NCBI GenBank assembly: GCA_900661335.1
Contig: CAACVY010000017.1
Location: 1-43,030 of the forward strand
DNA: 43,030 bases
Direction of reading: 5' to 3'
Origin: an uncultured bacterium
Lineage (GTDB): Bacteria > Verrucomicrobiota > Kiritimatiellia > PWTM01
Shown here: positions 26,169-35,182 of the stretch, piece after piece
Position numbering within the stretch: the first letter of the stretch is position 1
Layout of the letters: every line of letters begins with the position of its first letter
Notes under the pieces: generated by a model
What the model was told of the DNA's origin: nothing
Seen by the model: the letters and a program-made list of their open reading frames with translations, nothing else
Databases searched by the model: none
Position numbers and translations under genes: made by a program

Positions 26169-27145
26169 ATCGGCCACGAGCGTCTTGGCGAGTGCGCGGC
26201 TGGCAAGTCCGTGCAGGCATGGTGGCGTGGGCGGGCGCCCTAACGTGGTGCGCGTCCGCGCGCGAAGCTCCTGGCCCGGCCTTCGAATTGGACCTCTCCG
26301 AACTTCGGAACGTGCCGCCCGAACGCATCGCGTGGGTCGAGACCGCGCCATTACGGACGAACCTGACCGGCCTGAGCGCAGTGGCCATCGGGCGTGAAGA
26401 CCAGTTCGCGATCGGCGCCGGCCAAGAAGTCATCCTCGGGGCGTTGCGTCCGCCGTCCACAGCGGATCGACGTCTGCGCGTACCGGCAACCATTCGCGCG
26501 CTGGCCTTCGCGCCGGATGGAACTCTCTGGGTCGCCTCGGAACGAACCCTGGCGCGACTGGCTCCCCATGCCGACACGTTGGAGAGTGGCCCCCAGCTCT
26601 CCGACGGTTCTCTGGTAACTTCGATCGCCGCCTCGTTGAACCTGCTTGCGGTCGCCGACGCTGGAATGAAGGTCGTCTGGGTGTTCGATGGCTCCGGCCA
26701 TCTCTTGCGCCATATCCGCGCGGTCGAGCCCTACGGCTTCGTGGTGCCCAGTCCGCACTTCGACGTCGCGTTCGAATCGCCGACTACGTTGTGGATTGTC
26801 AATCCGGGCGAACTGCGGCTGGAAGAATGGTCGGTGGAGGGACGCCGGCTCCGAACCTGGGGGCGGCCCAGCGTTCGCCTCGAGGGCTTCAGCGGATGCT
26901 GTAATCCCACCGACATCGCACGATTGCCCGATGGCCGCATCGTCACGGTGGAGAAAGGGTTGGTTCGGATCAAGGTGTACAGCCCAGACGGGCAACTGGA
27001 GCACGTGGTGGCCGCGGCGGCTTCGTTCGCGGAAGATGTCAAAGGGATGGATCTGGCGGTCGATTCGCAGGGCCGTCTCTTCGCGGCCGATCCCGTCCGT
27101 GGTGCGGTCCGGGTGTTCGTCCCCAAGTCAGGAGCAACCCGATGA
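26165..27145 (+). CDS. Secreted NHL-like beta-propeller protein
   Basis: 326 residues. The N-terminus (RVRGWQVRAGMVAWAGALTWCASARE) is a probable Sec signal peptide. The remainder has NHL/SMP-30-like blades (IRALAFAPDGTLWVAS, SFAEDVKGMDLAVDSQGRLFAADPVRGAVRVF), including a CC pair in FSGCCNPTDIA that is common in NHL proteins of this type. It should be periplasmic and may bind a partner protein of the complex. It starts with ATGA overlap on the preceding gene and ends with ATGA overlap on the small Tat protein gene. No enzymatic motif is visible. Confidence 0.72.
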   Translation: MNRPRASWRVRGWQVRAGMVAWAGALTWCASAREAPGPAFELDLSELRNVPPERIAWVETAPLRTNLTGLSAVAIGREDQFAIGAGQEVILGALRPPSTADRRLRVPATIRALAFAPDGTLWVASERTLARLAPHADTLESGPQLSDGSLVTSIAASLNLLAVADAGMKVVWVFDGSGHLLRHIRAVEPYGFVVPSPHFDVAFESPTTLWIVNPGELRLEEWSVEGRRLRTWGRPSVRLEGFSGCCNPTDIARLPDGRIVTVEKGLVRIKVYSPDGQLEHVVAAAASFAEDVKGMDLAVDSQGRLFAADPVRGAVRVFVPKSGATR

Positions 27146-27378
27146 CAACGGAACGAGCTCGAACCTTGCAGCGCCGAGAGTGGCTTCGTGCGTGCGCGCG
27201 CTGGAGTCTCGGCGGTGTGTTGGGCGCGGTGGTAGTACGCGCGACGCGCGGTGGGTCCGCGCGCGCGATGTCCGTCTGCACCCACTGTGTGCGGGTGGCG
27301 ACCTGCGATGCGGCATATGGCCGTGGGGCGGCCCGGTGCCCCTTGGCTTTAGGGCTTCGCGGGAGGGCTCGATCATGA
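27142..27378 (+). CDS. Small Tat-exported four-cysteine protein
   Basis: 78 residues. LQRREWLRACARW followed by LGGVLGAVVVRA is a twin-arginine-type signal. The mature part is only about 35 residues and has CTHC (C46, C49), C55 and C66, four cysteines that could hold one iron-sulfur cluster or a metal ion. Export by Tat implies cofactor loading before transport, which fits. The gene is locked between its neighbours by ATGA overlaps at both ends, which argues strongly that it is real despite its size. I know no family for it. Confidence 0.65.
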   Translation: MTTERARTLQRREWLRACARWSLGGVLGAVVVRATRGGSARAMSVCTHCVRVATCDAAYGRGAARCPLALGLRGRARS

Positions 27379-27980
27379 ACGCTGAACTTCCTCGACGAGC
27401 ATGGCTACGGCAAAACGCCGCCGCCGTGGCCGGGCTGGTGTTCGGTGGAGCCGCCACGGCGGCCACACGCCGCGCTGCCTCGCCGCACCGCCTGGTCTGG
27501 CAGATCGACCCAAAGAAATGTGTCCAGTGCGGCCGGTGCATGACGAACTGTGTGCTGGTGCCTTCCGCGGTCAAATGCGTGCACAACTTCGATCAGTGCG
27601 GCTATTGCCGGCTGTGCTTCGGGTACTTTGACCCGGGGGCGACGGAGTTGACGACGGCTGCGGAAAACCAGATGTGCCCGACGGGCGCCATCCGGCGTCG
27701 CTTCATCGAGCCGCCATACTACGAGTACAGCATTGTCGAGGACCTGTGCACGGGGTGCGGGAAGTGCGTGAAGGGTTGCACCACCTTCGGCAACGGCTCG
27801 CTTCAACTCCAGATCCTTCACCACCGCTGTGTCCAGTGCAACGAGTGCGCCATCGCACGGCGCTGTCCCGCCCAAGCGATCCACCGCGTGCCGGTGGAAC
27901 ATGCCTATCGAATGAAATCACAGGCGGCCAGCGTGACCGCCACGTGGCGCCACAAGGAGGATGGCCCGGCCCATGCCTAA
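27375..27980 (+). CDS. NapG-like Tat-exported polyferredoxin
   Basis: 201 residues. A twin-arginine-type signal (PRRAWLRQNAAAVAGLVFGGAATAA) precedes seventeen cysteines arranged as CVQCGRCMTNC, CVHNFDQCGYCRLC, a single CPTGA, CTGCGKCVKGC and CVQCNECAIARRC, enough for four [4Fe-4S] clusters as in NapG (about 230 residues). NapG with NapH forms a periplasm-facing quinol dehydrogenase, and a NapH-like gene follows here. It presumably passes electrons between the membrane subunit and a periplasmic partner. ATG 27375 overlaps the preceding TGA. The physiological partner is unknown. Confidence 0.85.
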   Translation: MNAELPRRAWLRQNAAAVAGLVFGGAATAATRRAASPHRLVWQIDPKKCVQCGRCMTNCVLVPSAVKCVHNFDQCGYCRLCFGYFDPGATELTTAAENQMCPTGAIRRRFIEPPYYEYSIVEDLCTGCGKCVKGCTTFGNGSLQLQILHHRCVQCNECAIARRCPAQAIHRVPVEHAYRMKSQAASVTATWRHKEDGPAHA

Positions 27981-29280
27981 ACGAAGTCGGATCTGGGCGT
28001 GGAGTTGGACACTCGTAGTCGCCGCGAGCGTGCTCGTCGCCTCGGGCGTCCAACGGTTTCCCAAACCCGATTTTCGTTCCGGCTACACCGTGCCCCAGTA
28101 CACTCCGCCGGCGGTGGAACGCACGGCCGCGCGCGAATGGTTGGACGTCGGTTTGCTGACAGGCGGGCTAGTGCTGGCAGGCTACTTCGCACTCGCTCGG
28201 CGATCCCGAAGGGGCCTATGGATTCTCTCGGTCGCTTCGCTCGTCTGGTTCGGCCTCGTTCGAAAAGGCTGCGTGTGCCCAGTCGGTTCGATCCAAAACG
28301 TCGTCCTCGGCCTGGTCTCGCCGGCGGACGGAATTCCCTGGACCGTGGCGGGGATCTTCCTGCTCCCGCTGGTGGCGGCCCTGGTCGTAGGGCGGGTGTT
28401 CTGTGCCGGCGTGTGTCCCCTCGGCGCCATCCAGGACCTGGTGATCTTTCGCTGGCGGCCGTTGCCGCTGTGGCTGCGGCAGTTTCTAGGAATGATCCCC
28501 CCGACCTACCTGGCCTTCGCGGTCGCCAACGTGGCCGTCGGCGCGGGCTTTTGGATCTGTCGCTACGACCCATTTGTGGGTTTGTTTCGCCGCAGTGGGC
28601 CGGCCGGATTGATCGCGTTGGGTTGGATCTTGCTGCTCATCGGGACGGTCGTGCCACGGCCTTACTGCCGATTTCTGTGTCCCTACGGCGTACTGCTCGG
28701 CTGGTGCTCACAACTGTCCCGACGCCATTTGACGATTTCACCGGACCAGTGCATTCAGTGCCGGCTGTGTGAAGAGAGTTGCCCATTCGACGCCATTCGC
28801 GTGCCGACTCCGCCGCATCCGGATCGCGCGGCCGCGCGGCGACGCATGGTCTACGCGTTGGTGCTGGCACCGGCGTGGGTAGTGCTGGGTGCAGTCGCCG
28901 GTTGGGCCGCGGCGGATCCGCTGGCTGCTAAGGTACATCCAGACTGCGCGCTGGCCGCGGAGCTTCGAACAGAAGAATCCACCGGCAAGAAGGAGCAATC
29001 GTGGGAGACACGGGTGTTCCGTGCGTCTGGCCGGCCACTGGAGCAGGCCGAAGAAGCCGACCGCGACGCTCGGCGCCGCTTGCGTCGCGCCTGGGCATGG
29101 GCCGGCGCGTGGGTCGGAGGTGTGTTCGCGGTGCGCCGCATCGCACTCGGCCGCCGGTCAGAGTTGGCGGACTATGTGCCCGATCGCGGCCAATGCCTTT
29201 CGTGCGGTCGGTGCTTCGCCTACTGCCCACGGGAGTACGTTCGGTTGGGAGAACTGGATGGGATTCGGGGACAACCGTGA
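27973..29280 (+). CDS. NapH/NosR-like membrane iron-sulfur protein
   Basis: About 435 residues with five or six membrane helices. Conserved cysteine motifs of the NapH/NosR/PceC group are CVCPVG (about 100-105), CAGVCPLGAIQ (144-154) and CRFLCPYGVLLG (232-243), followed by a ferredoxin motif CIQCRLCEESCP (260-271). A second, CLSCGRCFAYCP, sits near the C-terminus after a further helix, which is longer than standard NapH. Such proteins oxidise or reduce quinones and relay electrons through the membrane. AAGGAGG at 27954-27960 fits ATG 27973 better than ATG 27961, which directly abuts it. The stop overlaps the next GTG (GTGA). Confidence 0.85.
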   Translation: MPKRSRIWAWSWTLVVAASVLVASGVQRFPKPDFRSGYTVPQYTPPAVERTAAREWLDVGLLTGGLVLAGYFALARRSRRGLWILSVASLVWFGLVRKGCVCPVGSIQNVVLGLVSPADGIPWTVAGIFLLPLVAALVVGRVFCAGVCPLGAIQDLVIFRWRPLPLWLRQFLGMIPPTYLAFAVANVAVGAGFWICRYDPFVGLFRRSGPAGLIALGWILLLIGTVVPRPYCRFLCPYGVLLGWCSQLSRRHLTISPDQCIQCRLCEESCPFDAIRVPTPPHPDRAAARRRMVYALVLAPAWVVLGAVAGWAAADPLAAKVHPDCALAAELRTEESTGKKEQSWETRVFRASGRPLEQAEEADRDARRRLRRAWAWAGAWVGGVFAVRRIALGRRSELADYVPDRGQCLSCGRCFAYCPREYVRLGELDGIRGQP

Positions 29281-31064
29281 GCGAGCGATTTGAACAGTCG
29301 AACCTTTCGTCGTGGCAGCTTTGGTCCGCCATCCTTCGCGGCGTAGTGGCGGGTACTGGCTTCGTGCTGTGCGTGGCCGGGGCGGTGCTAGCGCTGGCCT
29401 GCCTGCAACTTCGCCATGCCGACCCGCTCAACTCCCCGGCCCGGCTGGAAGCGATCCGCGCCGCGCAACAATCCCCCCAGAACGCCGAACTCGTGGCCCG
29501 CGCACGAGAACTCGACCTGTTGGCGCGGCGGGCCTTTTTTGCGCAACAGTACCTGGTGCGCCGGGGAGGTTGGATCCTGTGGATCGGAGCGGCGCTGCTC
29601 TTCGGGGCTCTCAGCGGAACTCGTTGGCTCCAGCCGCGGGTGGTGGTGCCCGGGCTCGACACCTCGCCGGAAGAACGGGTGGAACGAGAACGACGCGCCG
29701 CGCAACGAGCGCTCACCTTGTACATGAGCTTGCTGGTGGGTGGCGCGGTCGCCGTCGGCCTCGTGCTCCGCACACCCGCGCCGGCGGTGTCCGCACCCCT
29801 CCGCACGCCCAGCATCGCAGGCGAGGCGACGCTGGCACCCGCATCGGATCCAGTGCAAAGCGAAGAGCCGCTGGATGACCTTCTCGCACAGGCCTGGCCG
29901 GCGTTTCGTGGGTATGGCGGGCGCGGCGGAGTCCAATCACCTGCCCCGACACGCTGGAACCTGGAAACCGGCGAGGGAGTCCTTTGGAAAGTGGAGGTGC
30001 CCCGACACGCCTTCAGCTCGCCGATCGTTTGGAGCAACTTCGTGTTCGTCACTGGTGCAGACTCACGGCACGGCGCCATCTACTGCTTCAATGCCGACAG
30101 CGGCCAGCTGCTATGGGAGCACGAAGTGCGAGACGTGCCCGGCTCGCCGCCGACGCCGCCTAAAGTGTCCGAAGACACCGGACTGGCTGCCCCTACACCG
30201 GCGACGGATGGGCGGCGCGTGTTCGCGGTGTTTGCCACTGGCGATCTCATCGCGTGCGATTTCTCAGGCCGGCGCCGTTGGGCGCGAAACCTGGGCGTTC
30301 CTAAGAACCCCTATGGGCATGCATCCTCCTTGCAAATCTATCGCGGCCGGTTGATTGTCCAATACGATCAGGAAACGGGTGGGCGTCTCTTGGCCCTGGA
30401 TCCACGAACGGGGCAAACCATTTGGGACGTACCTCGCGACGTCAAAGCCGGCTGGTCCACACCGGTCATCTGGACCGCCGAAGGGCGAGGGCTCGCAGCG
30501 GTGTTGGCCAACCCGAAACTCATTGCCCATGATTTAGAGACTGGTCGCGCGGTGTGGCAGGTGGAGCACCTGGAGGCGGAGATCGGCACGTCGCCCGCCA
30601 CGGATGGCGAGCGCGTGTTCGCCGGCAACGAGTATGCGCGATTGGTCGCAGTTTCCGCAACGGATGGCAAAGAGCTTTGGAGTTCTGACGAAGACCTGCC
30701 GGACGTCGCGTCGCCCTTGGCGTGGAATGGCTGTTTGTTCACGGCCACCAGCGGAGGAATCGTCACATGCCGCGACGTCACCGACGGCCGACGCCTGTGG
30801 TTGCAGGAGTGGGACGAGGGGTTTTACAGCTCGCCCATCGCGGCGGCCGATGCCGTGTACCTGATCGACCGTAAAGGCCTAGCCCGCGTGGTTCGCGCAG
30901 CGCGCACGTTCGAGCCGATCTCGGAAAATCCCTGCGGCGAGGCGTGCGGTGCCACACCGGCCATCGCGCATGGGCGGTTGTACCTTCGAACCGCCCGCTT
31001 TTTGGCCGCCATCACCGGCGCTCCCCCGGCGGAGTCCGCCTCGGGGAATACTTCCGCTCCATGA
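29277..31064 (+). CDS. Second membrane-anchored PQQ-type beta-propeller
   Basis: 595 residues. The first 170 contain three hydrophobic helices (around LRGVVAGTGFVLCVAGAVLAL, GGWILWIGAALLFGAL and LYMSLLVGGAVAVGLVL) with an intervening helical segment. From about residue 205 (AWPAFRGYGGRGG) a quinoprotein-type propeller follows with blades ending in GQLLWEHE, GQTIWDVP, GRAVWQVE, GKELWSSD and GRRLWLQE. It is likely periplasmic and tethered to the membrane. A CGEAC motif occurs near the C-terminus. GTG start in a GTGA overlap, ATGA overlap at the end. No catalytic residues were recognised. Confidence 0.78.
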   Translation: MSERFEQSNLSSWQLWSAILRGVVAGTGFVLCVAGAVLALACLQLRHADPLNSPARLEAIRAAQQSPQNAELVARARELDLLARRAFFAQQYLVRRGGWILWIGAALLFGALSGTRWLQPRVVVPGLDTSPEERVERERRAAQRALTLYMSLLVGGAVAVGLVLRTPAPAVSAPLRTPSIAGEATLAPASDPVQSEEPLDDLLAQAWPAFRGYGGRGGVQSPAPTRWNLETGEGVLWKVEVPRHAFSSPIVWSNFVFVTGADSRHGAIYCFNADSGQLLWEHEVRDVPGSPPTPPKVSEDTGLAAPTPATDGRRVFAVFATGDLIACDFSGRRRWARNLGVPKNPYGHASSLQIYRGRLIVQYDQETGGRLLALDPRTGQTIWDVPRDVKAGWSTPVIWTAEGRGLAAVLANPKLIAHDLETGRAVWQVEHLEAEIGTSPATDGERVFAGNEYARLVAVSATDGKELWSSDEDLPDVASPLAWNGCLFTATSGGIVTCRDVTDGRRLWLQEWDEGFYSSPIAAADAVYLIDRKGLARVVRAARTFEPISENPCGEACGATPAIAHGRLYLRTARFLAAITGAPPAESASGNTSAP

Positions 31065-33505
31065 AGAACCCCGCCTCCAAGGCCCCGCAAGAAGTTCGCC
31101 TCGACGAAGTGGACCGCCTGATTGAGCAGGTGGGCAGCTCGGCTGAACATGCGCTCCCGCTGCTGCAGGCACTGCAAGAACGCTACGGCTATCTGCCCGA
31201 GGTTGCCCTTCGCCGAATCGTTGAGCGCACGGAAATCACCGCGGCGAACTTGTGGAGCGTTGCGACGTTCTATCCCCAGCTGCGGCTTCGTCCAGCTGGT
31301 CGGCATCAAATTTGCGTTTGCGTAGGCACGGCATGTCACGTCAAGGGCGCCGAACGAGTGTACGAAGCCGTTCAGCGCGAGCTCCGGATCCCGGAAGGTA
31401 GCGACACCGACCCGGACGGCGAATACACCGTGCGCAAGGTCACGTGCCTGGGGTGTTGCACGCTGGCGCCGGTGGTGATGGTGGACCACGTCACCTACGG
31501 TCATCGGACTGCGGACAATTTGCGAGCTATGTTGGAGGATTTCGCTCGCCACAGCGCTAGGGCGATGGCCGACCCGCTGTCGGGCGACAACCAATCCGAT
31601 GCGTCCTGGGAGGGAGAAGTCCGCATCGGCCTGGGCTCGTGCTGCATTGCAGGCGGTAGTGCGCGCGTCGAGGCCGCGCTGCGGGAGGCCATCCAGCGAA
31701 CTGGCCGGCGCATTCGCGTTCGTCACGTCGGCTGCGTCGGCATGTGCCATCAAACTCCCTTGGTGGAAGTGGTCACCTCCGAGGGCCAAGCGGTCCGATA
31801 CTCCCGCGTACGCCCGGACGACGTGGCCCGGATCATCGAAGCGCACTTCCAGCCCACTGGGGTTCGGCGATTCTTGCGCTTGGCCGAGCAAGCCGTCGAG
31901 CAGGTGCTTGGGTACGGGGTCGGCGGCGATCCATCCAGCGTGCGTCAGCTCGATCCTCGGGACAGCCAGGTGGAAGCATTTACATGCCGCCAGATGCACA
32001 TCGCCACGGAGTACTGCGGTAGCCTGCACCCGCTCGACCTCGGCGAGTACCGCCGGCATGGTGGACTCGAAGCACTCCGCCAGTGCCTCACGAGCCGAAC
32101 TTTTGAGGACGTCATCGAAGAAATCGAGCGGTCCGGCCTGCGTGGTCGGGGAGGCGCGGGGTTTCCCACGGGCCTCAAATGGCGACGCGTACGCGCCTCG
32201 GCGGATCCGATCCGATACGTCATTTGCAATGGCGATGAGGGCGATCCGGGTGCGTTCATGGATCGGATGTTGATGGAGTCCTACCCCTACCGCGTACTGG
32301 AGGGGCTCATCATCGCCGCGTGGGCCGTCGGCGCCCGCGAGGGGATCCTCTACATCCGCGCGGAATACCCCTTGGCGCTCCGCCGCATCGGAGCGGCCAT
32401 CGAACGGCTGCGCCAGGAAGGCTGGATCGGACGCAATATCCTGGGCACAGGCTGGGATCTGGAATTGCGCATCGCACGGGGTGGAGGCGCATTCGTGTGC
32501 GGCGAGGAAACCGCGTTGATTGCTTCGATCGAGGGACGTCGTGGTTCGCCCTCCTTGCGGCCACCCTATCCCGCCGAGCGCGGCTACCGCGGTCACCCGA
32601 CGCTGGTGAACAACTGCGAGACGTTGGCCTTGGTTCCGTGGATACTCCGGCACGGCGCGGAAGCGTTTGCGTCCATCGGGACCCCGCACAGCAAGGGCAC
32701 GAAGGTCTTTGCGTTGGCAGGCAAAGTGGCTCGAGGTGGCCTGGTGGAAGTCCCCATGGGGATCACCCTTCGGCAAATCGTCGAAGACATCGGCGGCGGT
32801 GCTGCAGGCGGTCGGCGATGGAAAGCCGTGCAAGTGGGCGGGCCGTCCGGCGGCTGCGTCCCGGAGTCCTTGGGCGACACGCCGGTAGATTACGAGGCGC
32901 TCCAAGCCGTGGGCGCGATGATGGGCTCCGGCGGTCTGGTCGTGCTGGACGAAGCGGACTGCATGGTGGACGTGGCGCGCTATTTCCTCTCCTTCACGGC
33001 GCGCGAGTCATGTGGCAAGTGCAGTCCGTGCAGAGTCGGCACGCAGCGAATGTTGGAAATTCTGGACCGCCTGTGCGAAGGCCGCGCGCGCCCCGACGAT
33101 TTGATGCGCTTGGAGGAAATTGCCGAGCTGACACGCCGCCATAGTTTGTGCGGGCTGGGCCGCACGGCCCCCAATCCAGTTCTCACCACGCTGAGGTTTT
33201 TCCGATCCGAATATGAGGCGCACCTCCAAGGACACTGCCCGGCGGGCCGCTGCGTAAAATTAATCCGCTACGAGGTGGGACCCGAGTGCATCGGTTGCAC
33301 GCGTTGCGCGCAGGTCTGCCCTGTGGGCGCCATCCCACCCAACCCCTATCGCCCACACGTGATTCGTGCGGACGCGTGCGTGCGATGCGACCTCTGCCGG
33401 ACGAGTTGTCCCACCCAAGCCATCCGGATTGTGCCCAACACGAACGCCTCCACGGTGGCACCTGTGCAACCACCGGAGCTTTGTACCGCAGAGGTCCCTT
33501 CGTGA
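31061..33505 (+). CDS. NuoE-NuoF fusion diaphorase subunit with C-terminal ferredoxin domain
   Basis: 814 residues. (1) About 10-165, a NuoE-like thioredoxin-fold [2Fe-2S] domain with ligands C87, C92, C129 and C133. (2) About 187-262, a second thioredoxin-like domain (GSCC, VGCVGMC) as found at the start of HydB/HndC-type proteins. (3) About 320-720, the NuoF core with FMN loop GRGGAGFPTG (362-371), NADH loop GDEGDPGAFMD (391-401), GGGAFVCGEETAL and the N3-type [4Fe-4S] ligands in SCGKCSPC plus C697. (4) About 743-790, a two-cluster ferredoxin. This is the NAD(H)-reactive unit of bifurcating hydrogenases, formate dehydrogenases and complex I, in the cytoplasm. No matching catalytic subunit is present. 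ATG 31061 (ATGA) is the start. Confidence 0.92.
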   Translation: MKNPASKAPQEVRLDEVDRLIEQVGSSAEHALPLLQALQERYGYLPEVALRRIVERTEITAANLWSVATFYPQLRLRPAGRHQICVCVGTACHVKGAERVYEAVQRELRIPEGSDTDPDGEYTVRKVTCLGCCTLAPVVMVDHVTYGHRTADNLRAMLEDFARHSARAMADPLSGDNQSDASWEGEVRIGLGSCCIAGGSARVEAALREAIQRTGRRIRVRHVGCVGMCHQTPLVEVVTSEGQAVRYSRVRPDDVARIIEAHFQPTGVRRFLRLAEQAVEQVLGYGVGGDPSSVRQLDPRDSQVEAFTCRQMHIATEYCGSLHPLDLGEYRRHGGLEALRQCLTSRTFEDVIEEIERSGLRGRGGAGFPTGLKWRRVRASADPIRYVICNGDEGDPGAFMDRMLMESYPYRVLEGLIIAAWAVGAREGILYIRAEYPLALRRIGAAIERLRQEGWIGRNILGTGWDLELRIARGGGAFVCGEETALIASIEGRRGSPSLRPPYPAERGYRGHPTLVNNCETLALVPWILRHGAEAFASIGTPHSKGTKVFALAGKVARGGLVEVPMGITLRQIVEDIGGGAAGGRRWKAVQVGGPSGGCVPESLGDTPVDYEALQAVGAMMGSGGLVVLDEADCMVDVARYFLSFTARESCGKCSPCRVGTQRMLEILDRLCEGRARPDDLMRLEEIAELTRRHSLCGLGRTAPNPVLTTLRFFRSEYEAHLQGHCPAGRCVKLIRYEVGPECIGCTRCAQVCPVGAIPPNPYRPHVIRADACVRCDLCRTSCPTQAIRIVPNTNASTVAPVQPPELCTAEVPS

Positions 33506-35106
33506 AGCTGGTGAAAGTTTCCATTGACGGGCGGGCGGTGACGGTCGCCGAGGGCTCGACTGTGCTCGACGCTGCACGGACCCTGGGGATCGAGATCCCT
33601 ACGTTGTGCCACCGCGATGGACTTCCCCATTACACCTCGTGCATGGTGTGCGCGGTACGCGACCTGGCTAGCGGACGATGGATCCCAGCGTGTTCGCAAC
33701 CCGTCGCCGAGGGAATGGAAATCGAAGCCTCCTCGGAGCTCGTCCACCGCGCGCGCCAACGCATCTTGGAGCTGTTGCTCAGCGAGCACTTGGGCGACTG
33801 CGAGGCGCCATGTCGCCGGGCTTGCCCGGCTTCTCTACGCATCCCGGAGATGTGCCGCCTTACGCGAGAAGGCCGCTTGGACGAAGCGGCCCGTCTGGTC
33901 GTGGAGGATCTGATTTTGCCTGTCGCCCTTGGATGGGTCTGTCCGGCTCCGTGCGAACGAACGTGCCGGCGCGCTGATCACGACCGCGCGCTAGCAATCC
34001 GAGAGCTTCACCGAAGGCTGGGCTGTTCCCCGGACACCGCCGCAGTACGCACACCGCGATGGCCGCCACGGATCGGCCCAACGGTCGCCGTGATTGGGGG
34101 TGGGCCCTCGGGCATTTCCGCGGCGGTCGCTCTTCGCCGTCGGGGCTATGCCGTCCACGTCTTCGAACGCAGCTCTCGGCTGGGCGGGGGGCTGTGGGCA
34201 TCGCCCGCCGCGGCAAATCCCAAGTTTGCCCAAGCCTTCGCGGCGGAGCTCGAACAGCATGTCGGCGTCGAGATCGAATGGCATCTGAACACGCCCATCG
34301 AAACCGCCGAGGAACTCAACCATATTTGCAGCAGCCACGCCGCCACGGTGTTGGCCCTAGGTTCGATCGAGCCGGAGCAATCCCGTGCGTGGGGGCTCGC
34401 GCGCGGCGCCCGCGGTCTGATCGTAGATCCGGCGACACGCCAAACGAACCTCCCAGGAGTCTTCGCCGCCGGTGGCGTGGTGCAACCTGGCAAAATGGCT
34501 GTTCGGTCCATCGCGGATGGACAACGAGTCGCGGCCGCAGTCGCAGGCTATGTGCGGACCGGCCACCCCACGGTGTGGGTCTCGCGGTTCGACAGCCGTG
34601 TCGGCCGCCTCGAACCTGGTGAAGTTCAACAATGGGTCCCGGACGGTGGTCCAGATCGCGGTGCGTTTCCCGGCGAAATGCGCTCCGAACAGTTGGACGC
34701 CGCGACCATCGCGGAAGCCGCGCGCTGCTTCGGTTGCGATTGTCGGAAGGCAGCCACGTGCCAGTTGCGCCGATACGCAGACCAATATGGCGCCGACGCC
34801 CATCGCTTCGAGTCGCCCACGCGGCCGCCTGTGATTCTCCGGCGCGATCATCCCCAAGTCGTGTACGAGCCGGGCAAGTGCATCCGCTGCGGTATCTGTG
34901 TGCGGATCGCCGCGGCAGCTGGCGAACCGCTCGGCATGACGTTCCAAGGCCGCGGCTACAGCGAACAAGTGGCGCCCTCCTTTAATGACGGGCTCGAGGC
35001 GGGTCTAGGACGCGTGTGGCGGGAATGTGTTGCAGCCTGCCCTACGGCCGCTCTGGCCTTGCGGGACCGCTGGGACCCCATGGGGCCCGACCATATCGAA
35101 CGATGA
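33502..35106 (+). CDS. NuoG/GltD-like hybrid iron-sulfur flavoprotein
   Basis: 534 residues. The N-terminus is a NuoG-like [2Fe-2S] ferredoxin (C36, C47, C50, C64). A GltD-type helical iron-sulfur domain follows, with CEAPCRRACPASL and CPAPCERTC (147-155), then an FAD-binding Rossmann fold VAVIGGGPSGISAA (195-208) ending with the ATG-type motif GVFAAGGVVQPG. The second, NADPH-binding Rossmann domain of GltD/NfnL proteins appears to be missing. The last ninety residues carry CIRCGICV and a closing CVAACP, like a NuoG 4Fe-4S site. It probably exchanges electrons with the NuoEF fusion, which has the only NADH site. GTG start in a GTGA overlap; last gene of the operon. Confidence 0.85.
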   Translation: MKLVKVSIDGRAVTVAEGSTVLDAARTLGIEIPTLCHRDGLPHYTSCMVCAVRDLASGRWIPACSQPVAEGMEIEASSELVHRARQRILELLLSEHLGDCEAPCRRACPASLRIPEMCRLTREGRLDEAARLVVEDLILPVALGWVCPAPCERTCRRADHDRALAIRELHRRLGCSPDTAAVRTPRWPPRIGPTVAVIGGGPSGISAAVALRRRGYAVHVFERSSRLGGGLWASPAAANPKFAQAFAAELEQHVGVEIEWHLNTPIETAEELNHICSSHAATVLALGSIEPEQSRAWGLARGARGLIVDPATRQTNLPGVFAAGGVVQPGKMAVRSIADGQRVAAAVAGYVRTGHPTVWVSRFDSRVGRLEPGEVQQWVPDGGPDRGAFPGEMRSEQLDAATIAEAARCFGCDCRKAATCQLRRYADQYGADAHRFESPTRPPVILRRDHPQVVYEPGKCIRCGICVRIAAAAGEPLGMTFQGRGYSEQVAPSFNDGLEAGLGRVWRECVAACPTAALALRDRWDPMGPDHIER

Positions 35107-35163
35107 TCCACTGCACGTGATTTCTGAAATCCGTGGAGCCATGCCTGCGGTGATCTTCCCGTC

Positions 35164-35182
35164 TTGCCAAAAGGATTGGCAA
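35164..35182 (+). terminator. Hairpin after the redox operon
   Basis: TTGCCAA (35164-35170) and TTGGCAA (35176-35182) form a 7-bp stem with loop AAGGA, 57 bases past the last stop. There is no T-tract, so it may be a weak or factor-assisted terminator or an mRNA 3' end. Confidence 0.4.

Noticed and set aside
30824-32905. Long minus-strand frame of nearly 700 codons
   Set aside because: It is antisense to the NuoEF fusion, lacks recognisable homology and is explained by third-position GC bias.
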